Shown: one piece after another, positions 1 through 8,673 of the stretch
Numbering within the stretch: position 1 is the stretch's first letter
How the letters are laid out: each line of letters opens with the position of its first letter
Assembly (NCBI GenBank): GCA_003577145.1
Contig: QEUP01000012.1
Location: forward strand, 31,365-95,364
Length of the DNA stretch: 64,000 nucleotides
DNA from: Acidobacteriota bacterium
GTDB taxonomy: Bacteria > Actinomycetota > Acidimicrobiia > Acidimicrobiales > Microtrichaceae
Reading direction: 5' to 3'
Notes under the pieces: generated by a model
What the model saw: the letters and a program-made list of their open reading frames with translations, nothing else
Databases searched by the model: none
Told to the model about the DNA's origin: nothing
Position numbers and translations under genes: made by a program

Positions 1-190
1 TGCGACCGGGGCTGCACTGCAGGATCCCTGCTCGCGACAAGATGTTGACGATGGTCGGCACGTTCCCTGCCGGGATGTCACAGACGTCGGCCAGCTCGCT
101 GGCGGTCATGCGGTGACCGGGTGGCTGGTCGGCGAGGTGCAGGAGCAGCCGGATTCCGTACTCGCCGCGTTTGGTCAAAGAGAGGCGCAC
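1..190 (-). CDS. Rrf2-family transcriptional regulator, 3' end beyond the window
   Basis: The minus strand opens with a GTG at 190-188 and reads 63 codons to the window edge without a stop. The N-terminus (MRLSLTKRGEYGIRLLLHLA) followed by MTASELADVCDIPAGNVPTI is the winged-helix DNA-binding region typical of Rrf2 proteins such as IscR, NsrR and CymR. An in-frame TGA lies just upstream, so no longer start is possible. The cysteines that would bind a cluster lie in the missing part, so Fe-S sensing cannot be judged. It is divergent from the next gene and shares a 173-bp intergenic region with it. Confidence 0.8.
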   Translation of the reverse strand, partial: MRLSLTKRGEYGIRLLLHLADQPPGHRMTASELADVCDIPAGNVPTIVNILSRAGILQCSPGR

Positions 191-363
191 GTCACATCAC
201 CGTTTCGACACTCAGGCTTGCCCTACCGTCGGATCTAGGGTATCGCTCGATATGGCATCTAAAGTTACCAGGAATTGTGGCGGGCGTCACATGTATCCGT
301 GATCAGCCGTCGCCGCGGCCATCCACAACTGCTGCACCGTCGATCTGGCCGAGCTTCGTTCCC

Positions 364-1038
364 ATGACCCACACCCCCCCTGCCGACCTCGGATCGAGCC
401 TTTCCGAGCGCATCCGCCGAGCACGGCTGCTCACCTGTAGCCAACGCCGGGACCTGCTGGCAGGCTTCTTCAACGGAGCGGCCGCCGACGAAACCCCTGG
501 GCTCGGGCTGGGAACAGCGATCGCCGATTTCCTGCACTGGGAGATCTCGAGCGGCCGGATCCGCGACGGTGGGGGCTCGCCCTGGTGGTCGGCCATCAAC
601 GGCTTGCTGCTGCTCGACATGACCGCGGCGGCCCGACGGGAACCACCCGAGGCGGCCAGCCCCGCGGCGATCGAATCTCCGGGTGTGGTGGGCTGGGCCG
701 AGCTCCTCGACGGCGTCGCCACGCGAAGTACGCGGTCCCAAAGCCTGTTGTGGTCGGCCCACCAGGGGTCCATCGGTTGGGCGGCGGAGATCTGCTCCGG
801 TCTACTCGCCGAGGAACCCGAGCCCGAGAGGGACTTCGCCCGTGTCGCCCTCGCGGTGGTCGACCGTGCCGCGCGGATGGACGTCGCCACCGACGGGCCC
901 CTGCTCGGAGAGATGACCCGCTCCTACTTCCCCCGGCGTTATCCGATCGATGGCGCTTCGCTGGCCGAGCTGTGCGCCGGGCTGGCCGAGCTGGGCTCGT
1001 CCGCCACACCCCGTCCGGCTCAGTCGGGGAGCAGGTAG
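364..1038 (+). CDS. Hypothetical protein, 224 aa
   Basis: The open frame extends further upstream, but the ATG at 364 (MTHTPPADLGSSLSERIRRA) is the first start giving ordinary protein composition; the upstream extension reads like intergenic DNA. The product is soluble, rich in Ala and Leu, with no signal peptide, membrane segment or metal-binding motif. A helical stretch with paired tryptophans (around SPWWSAINGLLLLDM) lies in the middle. I do not recognise the family. It overlaps the end of the convergent next gene by 19 bp. Confidence 0.6.
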   Translation: MTHTPPADLGSSLSERIRRARLLTCSQRRDLLAGFFNGAAADETPGLGLGTAIADFLHWEISSGRIRDGGGSPWWSAINGLLLLDMTAAARREPPEAASPAAIESPGVVGWAELLDGVATRSTRSQSLLWSAHQGSIGWAAEICSGLLAEEPEPERDFARVALAVVDRAARMDVATDGPLLGEMTRSYFPRRYPIDGASLAELCAGLAELGSSATPRPAQSGSR

Positions 1039-2210
1039 ATCATCCCGTTGGCGTCGGAGGACGCGACGACTCCGGTGACGAGTCGACCGTCCACCAAGCG
1101 CTCGTTGCGGTCCCCGGCCTCGTAGCCGACGAACAGCGACGGTGACCAGATGGTGACCATCGCCGACTCGACCATCTCCCACAACGTCGGGATCGGCTTT
1201 TGGGATCGGGGGTCGACCGGGACCACGTGGGCGTTCGACAGCGGGATGCCAATCGACTCGTCGAGGTACCAGGAGGCATGAGAGGCGAAGATCGGGCCCA
1301 CCTCGGGCATGCCGAACAGGGTGAGCGCAGGGCAGTCGAACATCTTGGAGACCCGTCGTCGCTCGTCCGGGTCGAACAAGCCGCTGGTCGAGAGGAGAAC
1401 GAACTCGAGCACCCCTCGTATGGCCTTGAGCTGACGCTTGGCGTCGCGGGTCGTGGCGAAAGCGCTGTCGAGGTCGGTGAACATCCGGCCGACGCCTTCG
1501 CGGGCGACTGCGTCTATCGCCGCCTCGCCGGGCTCTGACAGGACGAGGGTGCCGCCCGCCACGAGTGGGACCATCGCTCCGTACACGCCTTCCCAGGAGG
1601 ACACACTGTGGGTGCTCAGCCACGGTCGCTCGCTCCCGACCTGCAGGAAGGTCTGGAGGGAGATGGCCCCGCCGAGAAGCGAGCGGTGAGAGTGCCAGAC
1701 GACGTCGTCCCCCGACACGAAGCCGATCGAGCCCGAGGTCAGCTCGGTCCCGGAGGTCTGGACCGGCTCAGCGGACAGCTCAGCGAGCCGAGCCACCTCG
1801 AGCCCGCTGCCGGCCAGGCCCGCCGCTCCGCGCTCGTCGGCGCAGGCGAGGGCCGCACCCTTCCCGCCGGCTGCACCAGGATCGTCGGGGTCGACGAGGA
1901 GCAGGGGAACACCGGCGCGTGCTGCGGCCAGGAACAGGATCGTCCCCTCGAGGCTCGGCCCTGCGGCGAGGACCACCCGCTGTTCCTGCCCGACCCGTTG
2001 CCGCAGGGCACCCGCGGCGGTCGACACCTTCTCGAGGAGCTCCTCACCGGTGACCCGCTCGTCGCCTGCGACCACCGCGACGTCGTCGGGACGGTGGCGG
2101 GCCCAGCGCTCGACCAGTTGCTCGTCGAGATGGAACGGTGGCACACCGGTCACCCGGGCGACGTTGGCAGGCCAGTACCACGAGGGGGTGATGGCGATGG
2201 TCTTCGGCAT
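1020..2210 (-). CDS. Degenerate, truncated acyl-adenylate (ANL) domain protein, 396 aa
   Basis: The chain follows the N-terminal domain of AMP-forming acyl-CoA synthetases: an early FHLDEQLVERWARHRPDDVA segment, then a helix with HSHRSLLGG, then LFGMPEVGP at the A5-like position. Two things are wrong for an active ligase. The Thr/Ser/Gly-rich P-loop ending in Pro-Lys is replaced by SIGFVSGDDVVWHSH and lacks the lysine. The protein also stops right after the hinge region (RLVTGVVASSDANGMIYLLPD), so the roughly 110-residue C-terminal lid with its catalytic lysine is missing. It is probably a binding or scaffold protein, or a decayed enzyme. A GGAG site precedes the ATG. It is the last gene of the molybdoenzyme strand run, after a 176-bp gap. 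Confidence 0.6.
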   Translation of the reverse strand: MPKTIAITPSWYWPANVARVTGVPPFHLDEQLVERWARHRPDDVAVVAGDERVTGEELLEKVSTAAGALRQRVGQEQRVVLAAGPSLEGTILFLAAARAGVPLLLVDPDDPGAAGGKGAALACADERGAAGLAGSGLEVARLAELSAEPVQTSGTELTSGSIGFVSGDDVVWHSHRSLLGGAISLQTFLQVGSERPWLSTHSVSSWEGVYGAMVPLVAGGTLVLSEPGEAAIDAVAREGVGRMFTDLDSAFATTRDAKRQLKAIRGVLEFVLLSTSGLFDPDERRRVSKMFDCPALTLFGMPEVGPIFASHASWYLDESIGIPLSNAHVVPVDPRSQKPIPTLWEMVESAMVTIWSPSLFVGYEAGDRNERLVDGRLVTGVVASSDANGMIYLLPD

Positions 2211-2386
2211 TCGTTCCAGCTCCTAGCCCTGATCGTTCACGGTGAGGGCCCGAGCCCCACCAGACCGACAGTACAAGCGTTCTTGGACGGCGTAGCACTC
2301 AGGCGACTTCGCGCCATCCTCACGCACCCCCCGGAAAGGGCCGAGGCGTGCGAGCAGGGTGGACGTCTTGGTCACGGCACCAGGCC

Positions 2387-2926
2387 TCACAGGATGCCCC
2401 CGAAGGACAGCGATGCCCCCAGGAGCGCCGCCACGGCGGCGAGGACGAGATCGACGCGCAACACGATGTCCATCCGTCTGATGGCCTTCATCACCGCGGA
2501 GCGGGCCGCCCCCCTTTCCTCGTCGGTCATGTCCGAGCGCATCCTCACGTGCAGGGCCGGGTGGGCGACGAGGCTCAACAGCCCCACCGTTCCCAGCATC
2601 ACGGCCCAAAGCACCGTAGTTGCCAGGATGGTACGGCCGTAGCCGTTCGACAAGGCCAGCTGATCTCCGAAGACCGGAGGGGAGAGCGAGATCTGACCGG
2701 CGGCGACGAGGCGAGCGGCGCCGCTCGACCCTGCTCCCAGGAGCGCCGCGAGGGCGACCCAGCGGTAGCGGCGACCCATCCACTGGCACGCAACCGCTGT
2801 CTGAGAAGGGGGAAGGTGCTGCTGCGCGGGCCGCCAGACGAACTCCATCACCAGTGCTCCACCCATGTAGGTGGCCCAGCTCAGCACGTGCACGAACGCC
2901 CAGACGGTCGCCCATCGGTCCATCAC
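2387..2926 (-). CDS. CopD-like four-helix integral membrane protein
   Basis: This 179-residue protein has about four hydrophobic helices. The first carries a conserved histidine next to a Gly-Gly turn (AFVHVLSWATYMGGALVMEF), as in CopD/YebZ-type membrane proteins. It is clearly paralogous to the next upstream gene: both share the YMGG/YLGG turn, the MEFV segment and a C-terminal LLGxSLxFGGI ending. Start is GTG 2926 or ATG 2923. CopD proteins are linked to copper or heme, but neither is proven here. It follows its paralogue by 19 bp in the molybdoenzyme cluster, so a membrane partner or electron-transfer role for that enzyme is an inference. Confidence 0.7.
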   Translation of the reverse strand: MMDRWATVWAFVHVLSWATYMGGALVMEFVWRPAQQHLPPSQTAVACQWMGRRYRWVALAALLGAGSSGAARLVAAGQISLSPPVFGDQLALSNGYGRTILATTVLWAVMLGTVGLLSLVAHPALHVRMRSDMTDEERGAARSAVMKAIRRMDIVLRVDLVLAAVAALLGASLSFGGIL

Positions 2927-2944
2927 TTCTGGGGAGCGGCCATC

Positions 2945-3475
2945 TCACGCGATTCCGCCGAACTGGAGCGACGACCCGAGGAGCGCCACGACGAAGGCGA
3001 TGCCGAGATCGGTGCGAGTGAGCCAGGTGAGCCACTTCACGGCCTGCATCTGGCCCTGCTGGTGCGCCTGGGCCTGCGCCGCAGAGGCACCGGCGGTGGT
3101 CTTGCCCGTCAGGCGGGGGCGGAGGACGAACGTGATGATCGAGCCGTTGATCACCAGCACCAGCCAGAGGATCACCATGGTGAGAAGCGTGCGGCCGAAG
3201 TCGGTGTCGAACAGGCTGTCGCCGAACAAGAAGCTCTCCCTGTTGGTCGAGTAGAGGCGCAGTATCCCGCTGGCCAGGATCAAAGCGAGCGCTCCCCAGG
3301 CGAACCAGAGGAAGCGGTCGGCGGTCTTCTTTCCCATCACTTGGGCCTGGGCCGGCGGGATCGCCTTCTGGGCGGGCCCCACGACGAACTCCATGATGAG
3401 CGAGCCGCCGAGGTAGGTGGCCACTCCGATCACGTGAAGATAGGCCGCCAGGACGTTTACGAACTTCGAGGTCAC
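2945..3475 (-). CDS. CopD-like four-helix integral membrane protein, paralogue of the next gene
   Basis: This 176-residue protein has four predicted membrane helices. The first contains LAAYLHVIGVATYLGGSLIMEF, with a histidine that aligns with the one in its downstream paralogue. A hydrophilic Ala/Gln-rich loop (AQAQAHQQGQ) separates helix 3 from helix 4. Its GTG start overlaps the stop of the nitroreductase-like gene by 4 bp (GTGA), so translation is coupled. Conserved helix-1 histidines in both copies would suit heme or metal binding, but the sequence alone does not show this. Two tandem copies suggest a heterodimer in the membrane. Confidence 0.7.
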   Translation of the reverse strand: MTSKFVNVLAAYLHVIGVATYLGGSLIMEFVVGPAQKAIPPAQAQVMGKKTADRFLWFAWGALALILASGILRLYSTNRESFLFGDSLFDTDFGRTLLTMVILWLVLVINGSIITFVLRPRLTGKTTAGASAAQAQAHQQGQMQAVKWLTWLTRTDLGIAFVVALLGSSLQFGGIA

Positions 3476-4956
3476 CGCTCACCCCCGGTCGGGTCTGCCA
3501 TGCCCGGGTGCCAGTCGGCGAAGTGACCGGCGATGGCGTCTGTGATCGAGTAGGGCCGGCCGTTGCCAGTCGTGAAGCGGCGGTAGTACTCGACGTCGAC
3601 GTGATGGACTTGAGCCGAGAACTTGGCACGTACCGGGTTCACGTAGGCCGGGCAGCAGCCGTGCTTGGCGACGATGTACTCGACGGTCGCGACCGCCGCC
3701 TGCTCGACCCAGTCGGCGATGTGCGCCTTGGGATGCTCGATGATCTCCCGCATCGATTCGGACTGGTAGGGCCCATGGTTCCGCTCTGCCCAGTTCGCGT
3801 CGCGACTGAGCTGGCCACCGGGTCCGTACCTGAGGGAGCGGACGTAGCGGACCGCGTCGGCGGCAGTCGGGAACTGGGGGGACGGTACGACGACCGGCTC
3901 CTTCACACCCGGCTTGCCGAGGCAGGTGACCGTGGCGGAGGGATTCGTGTCGGGATCGCGTTCGAGGAAGTCGAAGCCGAGCCCGACCGCGACCTCGGGG
4001 TAGGCACCCAGCACGAGGTCGTCGGCGTACGAGCCCACCGGCCAGGCACCGAGGCCGAGAGCCTCACTGGCGAGCCGGATGTTCTGGACCGAGCAGGCTG
4101 CCTGGCTCGCGTGCAGCAGCAGTACCAGGTCGTCGAAGACGGGCACCGGGAAGCCGACCTCGAGGAACCCCGGCCGGATGAAGTCCTCGACGCCGGTGGA
4201 CTTCTGGGTGTCGGGATCCATCAGGTAGAAGCCCGACCACTCATACGACGCCAGCAGCATGTTGAACCACTCGAGGCCCACGTCGCCCACGGGCAGGAAC
4301 CAGGTGCTGCCCGGCCGATTGAGGTTGTACTGGCCTGCCCCGAGAGCGTTGACGTTGTGCGTCCCCTCCGGTGCGGTGAACCACCCGACGTCGGGTCGGC
4401 GGTCCGACACCTGCACCCGGTCGTTGCGGTACCAGTGCAGGATCTTCCAGTAGTCGTCGGGGCCGGCGATCTCCACGGCGGCGAGGCGCTCAGGTGCGGG
4501 CCGGTAGAGCCAGACACCTTCGTCGTTGATCACGAACAGGTCGACCGACAGGTCGTTGGACGATGCAGGAATGGTCCGGCCGGCCCAGGACACGAGCCCG
4601 GCGAGACCACCTTGGACCGGGACGTCGGCGAGGACCACGCCGTTGGGACCGAGGGCAGCCCAGGCGAGGAGTGCCTCCTCCACCTCGCTCAACGGCACGG
4701 GCGGTGCCGACGATGCGTAGGCGAGTGGTCCCGCCGGCTGCGTCACGGTGCGCCCGCTCGACCATTCGAAGGTCTCGGGTTCGCCCGATTCGAACTGGTA
4801 GCCCAGGCCCATGCGGCGGGTACGAAGCGTCGAGAGCGCGCCGAAGACCGAGGAGGCGCCCTCGAACGCCCGGGCGATCGCCGCCTGCTCCTCGGGCGCC
4901 GGGGTGATCGGTTCGACTCCCTGCTGGTAGGCAGGCTCGAAATGGAGGTCGGGCAT
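3472..4956 (-). CDS. Nitroreductase-fold (SagB/ThcOx-like) protein of unknown substrate
   Basis: The 494-residue product contains a segment, LLLLHASQAACSVQNIRLASEALGLGAW, that matches the FMN-binding helix of nitroreductases and SagB-type dehydrogenases. Upstream pieces such as LAWAALGPNG and HWYRNDRVQVSDRRP also fit that fold. The C-terminal third, with a Cys-Cys pair (AKHGCCPAYVNP), has no family I recognise. The ATG at 4956 is preferred over the ATG at 4962 because the strong AGAGGAGG site is then about 7 nt away. It lies between the molybdoenzyme and two membrane proteins, so it may be a flavin partner in the same reaction. That role is inferred. Confidence 0.55.
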   Translation of the reverse strand: MPDLHFEPAYQQGVEPITPAPEEQAAIARAFEGASSVFGALSTLRTRRMGLGYQFESGEPETFEWSSGRTVTQPAGPLAYASSAPPVPLSEVEEALLAWAALGPNGVVLADVPVQGGLAGLVSWAGRTIPASSNDLSVDLFVINDEGVWLYRPAPERLAAVEIAGPDDYWKILHWYRNDRVQVSDRRPDVGWFTAPEGTHNVNALGAGQYNLNRPGSTWFLPVGDVGLEWFNMLLASYEWSGFYLMDPDTQKSTGVEDFIRPGFLEVGFPVPVFDDLVLLLHASQAACSVQNIRLASEALGLGAWPVGSYADDLVLGAYPEVAVGLGFDFLERDPDTNPSATVTCLGKPGVKEPVVVPSPQFPTAADAVRYVRSLRYGPGGQLSRDANWAERNHGPYQSESMREIIEHPKAHIADWVEQAAVATVEYIVAKHGCCPAYVNPVRAKFSAQVHHVDVEYYRRFTTGNGRPYSITDAIAGHFADWHPGMADPTGGER

Positions 4957-5017
4957 CAGCATTCCTCCTCTGAACGCGGGTGCCGGGCAATACAGATCTT
5001 GACAGCGGTGGCGGGCA

Positions 5018-7798
5018 TCAGCCGCCGGCCTTCTCGACGTCGACGAAGACGGCGCGATCGGCCGGTACCGGTTGCCAGCCGAACGGCAGGTAGCGCAGAT
5101 GGCCGTAGCGGCTCACGAGGTGGAGCCACTTGACCATGCCGGGCTCGACCTCGTTGGCCCCCTTCCACCCGGGGTACATGTGAGGTTCGAAACCGTTGTA
5201 GATGATCATCTGCGCCGGTCGCACGCGAGCCGTCGTCCTCGCCATTGCCTCGTACTCGCCCTGGTCGTTGAAGACCCGCACCGTGTCCCCGTCGCTGATG
5301 TCGCGAGCAGCGGCTTCATCGGAGTTGAGCACGACGAGGGGTCGACCCCGGTGGGTCTCGAGCAGGCTGCGGTTACCCATGCTTATCGAATGAACGGTCC
5401 ATCGTGAGTGGCCGCTGGTGACGAGGAACGGGTATTCGCCGCCCATCTTGGGCGGGTCCTTGTGTCTCGGTAGCGCTTCGTCGGCGTCGATGAACCAGGG
5501 ATGGTCGATGTTGAACTGCGCCCGCCGGGTCAGCGTCGGGAACGGGAGTCCGTCCTCGGTGTGCCACTGGTACGAGGTCAAGACCTTGTCCGACGAGACG
5601 TCGCCGGCTACGGACAGACCGGGCGAGAAGATGCCGAGGCCGGTGAAGCGCACGCTGCCGTCCTGGCGAAGGGTGTCGACGGAGGTGCCGGCGGGGAGTG
5701 TCTCCGCCTCGACGGAATCGCGTATCCACTCGTCGATCACCGCCTCCTCGTCCACGAAGGCCCCCTGTGACGTGAAGGAGTCGACGAGGTTGTCCAGGCG
5801 GCGCGTCTGGCGACGACCGTCGAGGAACTCGAGTACGTCCTCCTCCTTGGCGGTGTCCTGTACCTTCTCGGCGAGCAACCGGAAGATCTCCCATTCCGTC
5901 TTGGCCTCGCCGCGCGGCTGGGTGGCTGCGTCCGAGAAGGTGAGACGGAAGGTGTTGGTGACCGCGTACTGGAGGTTCGGCCGTTCGTAGTGCATCGCCA
6001 CCGGCAAGACGATGTCGGCGTGCAGGGCGGTCGTGGACATCCGGAAGTCCGCCACGACGATCTTCTCGAGTTTGGGCCACAGGTTCTCGAGCAGCTTGGC
6101 GCGACCGCCGCGGGCACGCCTGAGCGGATTTGTGCCGACGATGAACAGAACCTGAGGGTCGAGGGTGCGCCCTGGCTTGTTGAGGCCGCCCCACCAGCCA
6201 CGTTGAACGGCCTCGGTCAGGTATTCGTCGAAGGACTTCGTCATGTGCGGGTCGGACCACTCCGACCGGTTCCAGGCGTCCTCGTAGCCGCAGTGGTGGT
6301 AGTTGAAGAAGACCGGGGGCGTGGAGGTGCCCGATACGACCGCCATCTGGAGGAGTTGGTTGCCGATGATCTCGTCGGTCGCATCGGGGTCCCTGCTCTT
6401 GAGGTCTTCGATGGCGCCGTCGATCCCGTCGAGGATGCGCGCCGTCTCGTCCACGCCGCTCGCCGACTTCATGGGGAAGAGGAGGTAGCCGTCGAACCCG
6501 GCCAGCGCGAGCCCCTGGATGCCTGCGCCGGGCCTTCCCCAGTTCCCGGTGAGGGCAAGGAGGAGCACCATCGACCGTTCCATCAGGTCGCCGTGGTAGT
6601 ACTTCGGCGCGTTGAACCCCTCCAGGATCTTGGTTCGCTTGGTCGCCGCGAGCCGGCCGAGCCGGCGGATGGTCTCGGGGTTGACGCCGCAGATCTCGCT
6701 CGCCTTCTCGGGGGTGTAGTCGGCCAGCCTTCTCTTGAGCAGCTCCCAGACCGTGGTCACCGGAGCCTGGGAGCCGTCCTGGAGCGTGACCTCCCAGGAT
6801 CCCTCCAGCGCGGGCTTGCTGCCGTCGAGGAGCAGTGAGTCGCGGGGAGCCGGTTCGAGGCCCGATTCGAGATCCCACCAGAAGAAGCGGTCCTCGGACT
6901 CCTCCTCGAAGACCTCGGGTCCCCTGAGGAAGCGGCCCGTGTCGGCGTGGACCAGCAGCGGTAGGTCGGTCTGCGACCGTACGAAGGCCTCGTCGACGAG
7001 ACCCTCTTCGACGATGGTGTTGCACATCGCCAGAGCGAGGGCAGCGTCGGTGCCGGGGGTGACCGGTACGAACATGTCCGAGTTGACGGCCGAGGCGTTG
7101 TAGTCGGGGGCGATGGTGACGACGGTGCCGCCGCTGTACCGGGAGCCGCTTATGTAGTGGTGGTAGGGGATCCAGGTGTACCCGGGATTGGAGTGCCACA
7201 GCAGCAGGAGCTCGGTGTGGAAGGTGTCGTCGACGCTGCTCATGCTGGAGAACTTGCCGAACGTCAGGTGCTGGCCGACCGGGAAGTCGTTGACCAGGCC
7301 GTTGGCGTCGAGCGTCACCGCACCGAGCAGCCCTGCGAACCGCAGGAACGGGGCCTGGGTGAGGAGGCCGCCCTCGACTGTCTCCTCGAAGATGATGGAC
7401 TCGGGTCCTTCCATGTCGATGGCCTCGACCAGGGCCTCGGCGATCTCCTCGAGCGCCTCTTCCCAGGAGATCTGCTCCCACTCACCGCCGCCTCTCTCGC
7501 CCACCCGGCGCAGCGGATGTAGTACCCGATCCTCCGAGGAGAGCTGCCGGCTCCAGGCTGCGCCTTTCTGGCAGCCGAGGGGGTTCATGTCCGGGACGCC
7601 CTCTTCGACCTGTGGGATGGTGCCGCCGGGCTCTTCGAAGGCTACGGCTCCATCGCGTACGAAGACCCGGTACGGGCAGGTTCCCAGGCAGTTGAGGCAA
7701 TGCGTTCCCCAGGCGTGGGACTCCCAGGTCCAGCGCTGGGCGTAGCTCCTCTCGGTGGCTTGCGGCGATTCCGGGCCGGCCGCGGCGTCCATTGTCAT
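5018..7798 (-). CDS. Molybdopterin (bis-MGD) oxidoreductase, type II DMSO-reductase-like catalytic subunit
   Basis: The 926-residue protein is a DMSO-reductase-superfamily enzyme. Its N-terminus carries His33-x3-Cys37-x3-Cys41-x34-Cys76. Histidine as first ligand, with this spacing, is the pattern of NarG and other type II catalytic subunits. Asp171 in GLVNDFPVGQH is the likely Mo ligand. LLLWHSNPGY, GTNPLRRARGG and the C-terminal cofactor-binding domain (PFLVTSGHSRWTVHS) follow in the expected order. No twin-arginine signal is visible, so a cytoplasmic location is likely. It overlaps mobB by 4 bp. No Fe-S beta subunit, heme gamma subunit or NarJ-like chaperone gene is adjacent, which is unusual. 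The substrate is unknown. Confidence 0.9.
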   Translation of the reverse strand: MTMDAAAGPESPQATERSYAQRWTWESHAWGTHCLNCLGTCPYRVFVRDGAVAFEEPGGTIPQVEEGVPDMNPLGCQKGAAWSRQLSSEDRVLHPLRRVGERGGGEWEQISWEEALEEIAEALVEAIDMEGPESIIFEETVEGGLLTQAPFLRFAGLLGAVTLDANGLVNDFPVGQHLTFGKFSSMSSVDDTFHTELLLLWHSNPGYTWIPYHHYISGSRYSGGTVVTIAPDYNASAVNSDMFVPVTPGTDAALALAMCNTIVEEGLVDEAFVRSQTDLPLLVHADTGRFLRGPEVFEEESEDRFFWWDLESGLEPAPRDSLLLDGSKPALEGSWEVTLQDGSQAPVTTVWELLKRRLADYTPEKASEICGVNPETIRRLGRLAATKRTKILEGFNAPKYYHGDLMERSMVLLLALTGNWGRPGAGIQGLALAGFDGYLLFPMKSASGVDETARILDGIDGAIEDLKSRDPDATDEIIGNQLLQMAVVSGTSTPPVFFNYHHCGYEDAWNRSEWSDPHMTKSFDEYLTEAVQRGWWGGLNKPGRTLDPQVLFIVGTNPLRRARGGRAKLLENLWPKLEKIVVADFRMSTTALHADIVLPVAMHYERPNLQYAVTNTFRLTFSDAATQPRGEAKTEWEIFRLLAEKVQDTAKEEDVLEFLDGRRQTRRLDNLVDSFTSQGAFVDEEAVIDEWIRDSVEAETLPAGTSVDTLRQDGSVRFTGLGIFSPGLSVAGDVSSDKVLTSYQWHTEDGLPFPTLTRRAQFNIDHPWFIDADEALPRHKDPPKMGGEYPFLVTSGHSRWTVHSISMGNRSLLETHRGRPLVVLNSDEAAARDISDGDTVRVFNDQGEYEAMARTTARVRPAQMIIYNGFEPHMYPGWKGANEVEPGMVKWLHLVSRYGHLRYLPFGWQPVPADRAVFVDVEKAGG

Positions 7799-8505
7799 CG
7801 CTTGCCCGGTCTTCCGTTCTCCGGTTCGCCGGTATCTCCGTTTGCGGCACCCGAGTGGAATGCCACGCTCAGCTCGATCTCCTCTGGCTCAGCCGGGATC
7901 CCGTGCAGCTCGCCTACCAGGCCGGTGATGACACCTGCGATGGCTCGTCCGGCGAAGTCGCGCAGCGAGACCTCCCGGCCGTCGACCCGGAGCGTGACGA
8001 TCGGCGACGTGCCACCGGCGTCGTCGTCTCGGCGTGCCTCGACGATCAGGTCGACCGCCTTGTCGAGGCCTTCGTGGTCGATCTCGATCGGGAAGCCCAG
8101 CGGTTCGTCGGTGACCGCGAACAGCACTTCGGTGGAAGGCGGCGGTTCCTTGGGCGCGATGTCCCGGCGATGCACGAGGATCTTGCGGCCGGGGGTGCCG
8201 GCGTAGCCCTCGACGAGGACGAGGTCGGTGTCGTGGAAGTAGCGCGCTATCAGGTCGGGCAGCGAGCTCTCGCCGGCGCTGGAGAACAGGACGTAGCCGT
8301 CGGGGCCGGTCAACAGGACCGGGGAGGCGTTGGCCGCGAGGTGCCTGGAGGAGTCGGATCCGTCGCGGTCGACCTGGTGCCCGTGGGCCGCGTGCTTGAC
8401 CGTACCGACCCTCAGCCCGCGGGACTGGAGGCGGGGCAGGAGCTTCTCGATGAGGCTCGTCTTGCCGGCTTCGCCGGCGCCTACGACAGAAACGACGGTC
8501 GGCAC
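7795..8505 (-). CDS. mobB: Molybdopterin-guanine dinucleotide biosynthesis protein B
   Basis: The N-terminal P-loop (VVGAGEAGKTSLIEKLL), then VGTVKHAAHGHQVDRDGSDS, matches MobB, the GTP-binding accessory protein for attaching GMP to molybdopterin. The LVLVEGYAG segment is the family's Walker-B-like region. The protein has 236 residues, longer than typical MobB (about 170), because of a C-terminal tail (ELHGIPAEPEEIELSVAFHS) with no assigned role. The start is GTG, 6-8 nt after a GAGGGG purine run. It is the first gene of the molybdoenzyme operon and overlaps the oxidoreductase by 4 bp. MobB supports loading of the guanine-dinucleotide cofactor on the enzyme it precedes. Confidence 0.85.
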   Translation of the reverse strand: MPTVVSVVGAGEAGKTSLIEKLLPRLQSRGLRVGTVKHAAHGHQVDRDGSDSSRHLAANASPVLLTGPDGYVLFSSAGESSLPDLIARYFHDTDLVLVEGYAGTPGRKILVHRRDIAPKEPPPSTEVLFAVTDEPLGFPIEIDHEGLDKAVDLIVEARRDDDAGGTSPIVTLRVDGREVSLRDFAGRAIAGVITGLVGELHGIPAEPEEIELSVAFHSGAANGDTGEPENGRPGKR

Positions 8506-8673
8506 GTTTCACCCCTCGTTGCGCATGGCTGGTCGATCTACTAGCGGCAGGATCCGCCGTAACATGAGTGGGCCCCTTCGTTGACTGCCGCTTTGGGGTG
8601 GAGCCAACCGTGCTGAGAAGGGGCTCTACCCGGTAGCAGTCGCAATTCACCGGTGGTGCGGCGTCCTTAGTTA
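8506..8673 (-). promoter_or_regulatory. Structured leader of the mobB-molybdoenzyme operon, candidate switch
   Basis: The untranslated region upstream of mobB can fold in two incompatible ways. A nested hairpin pairs 8636-8640 with 8584-8588 and 8622-8626 with 8601-8605. An alternative perfect 8-bp pairing joins 8617-8624 (GAAGGGGC) with 8572-8579 (GCCCCTTC) and uses some of the same bases. A third hairpin (CGGC...GCCG) sits around 8544-8560. Mutually exclusive stems upstream of a molybdenum-cofactor gene suggest a cofactor-responsive leader. I could not match it to the known Moco RNA consensus by eye. Confidence 0.4.

Noticed and set aside
121..363. N-terminal extension of the first hypothetical gene
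   Set aside because: It overlaps the divergent Rrf2 gene and its promoter region; composition changes at the ATG 364.
5018..7798. Twin-arginine signal on the molybdoenzyme
   Set aside because: No paired arginines and hydrophobic stretch are seen in the first 40 residues, so export is not supported.
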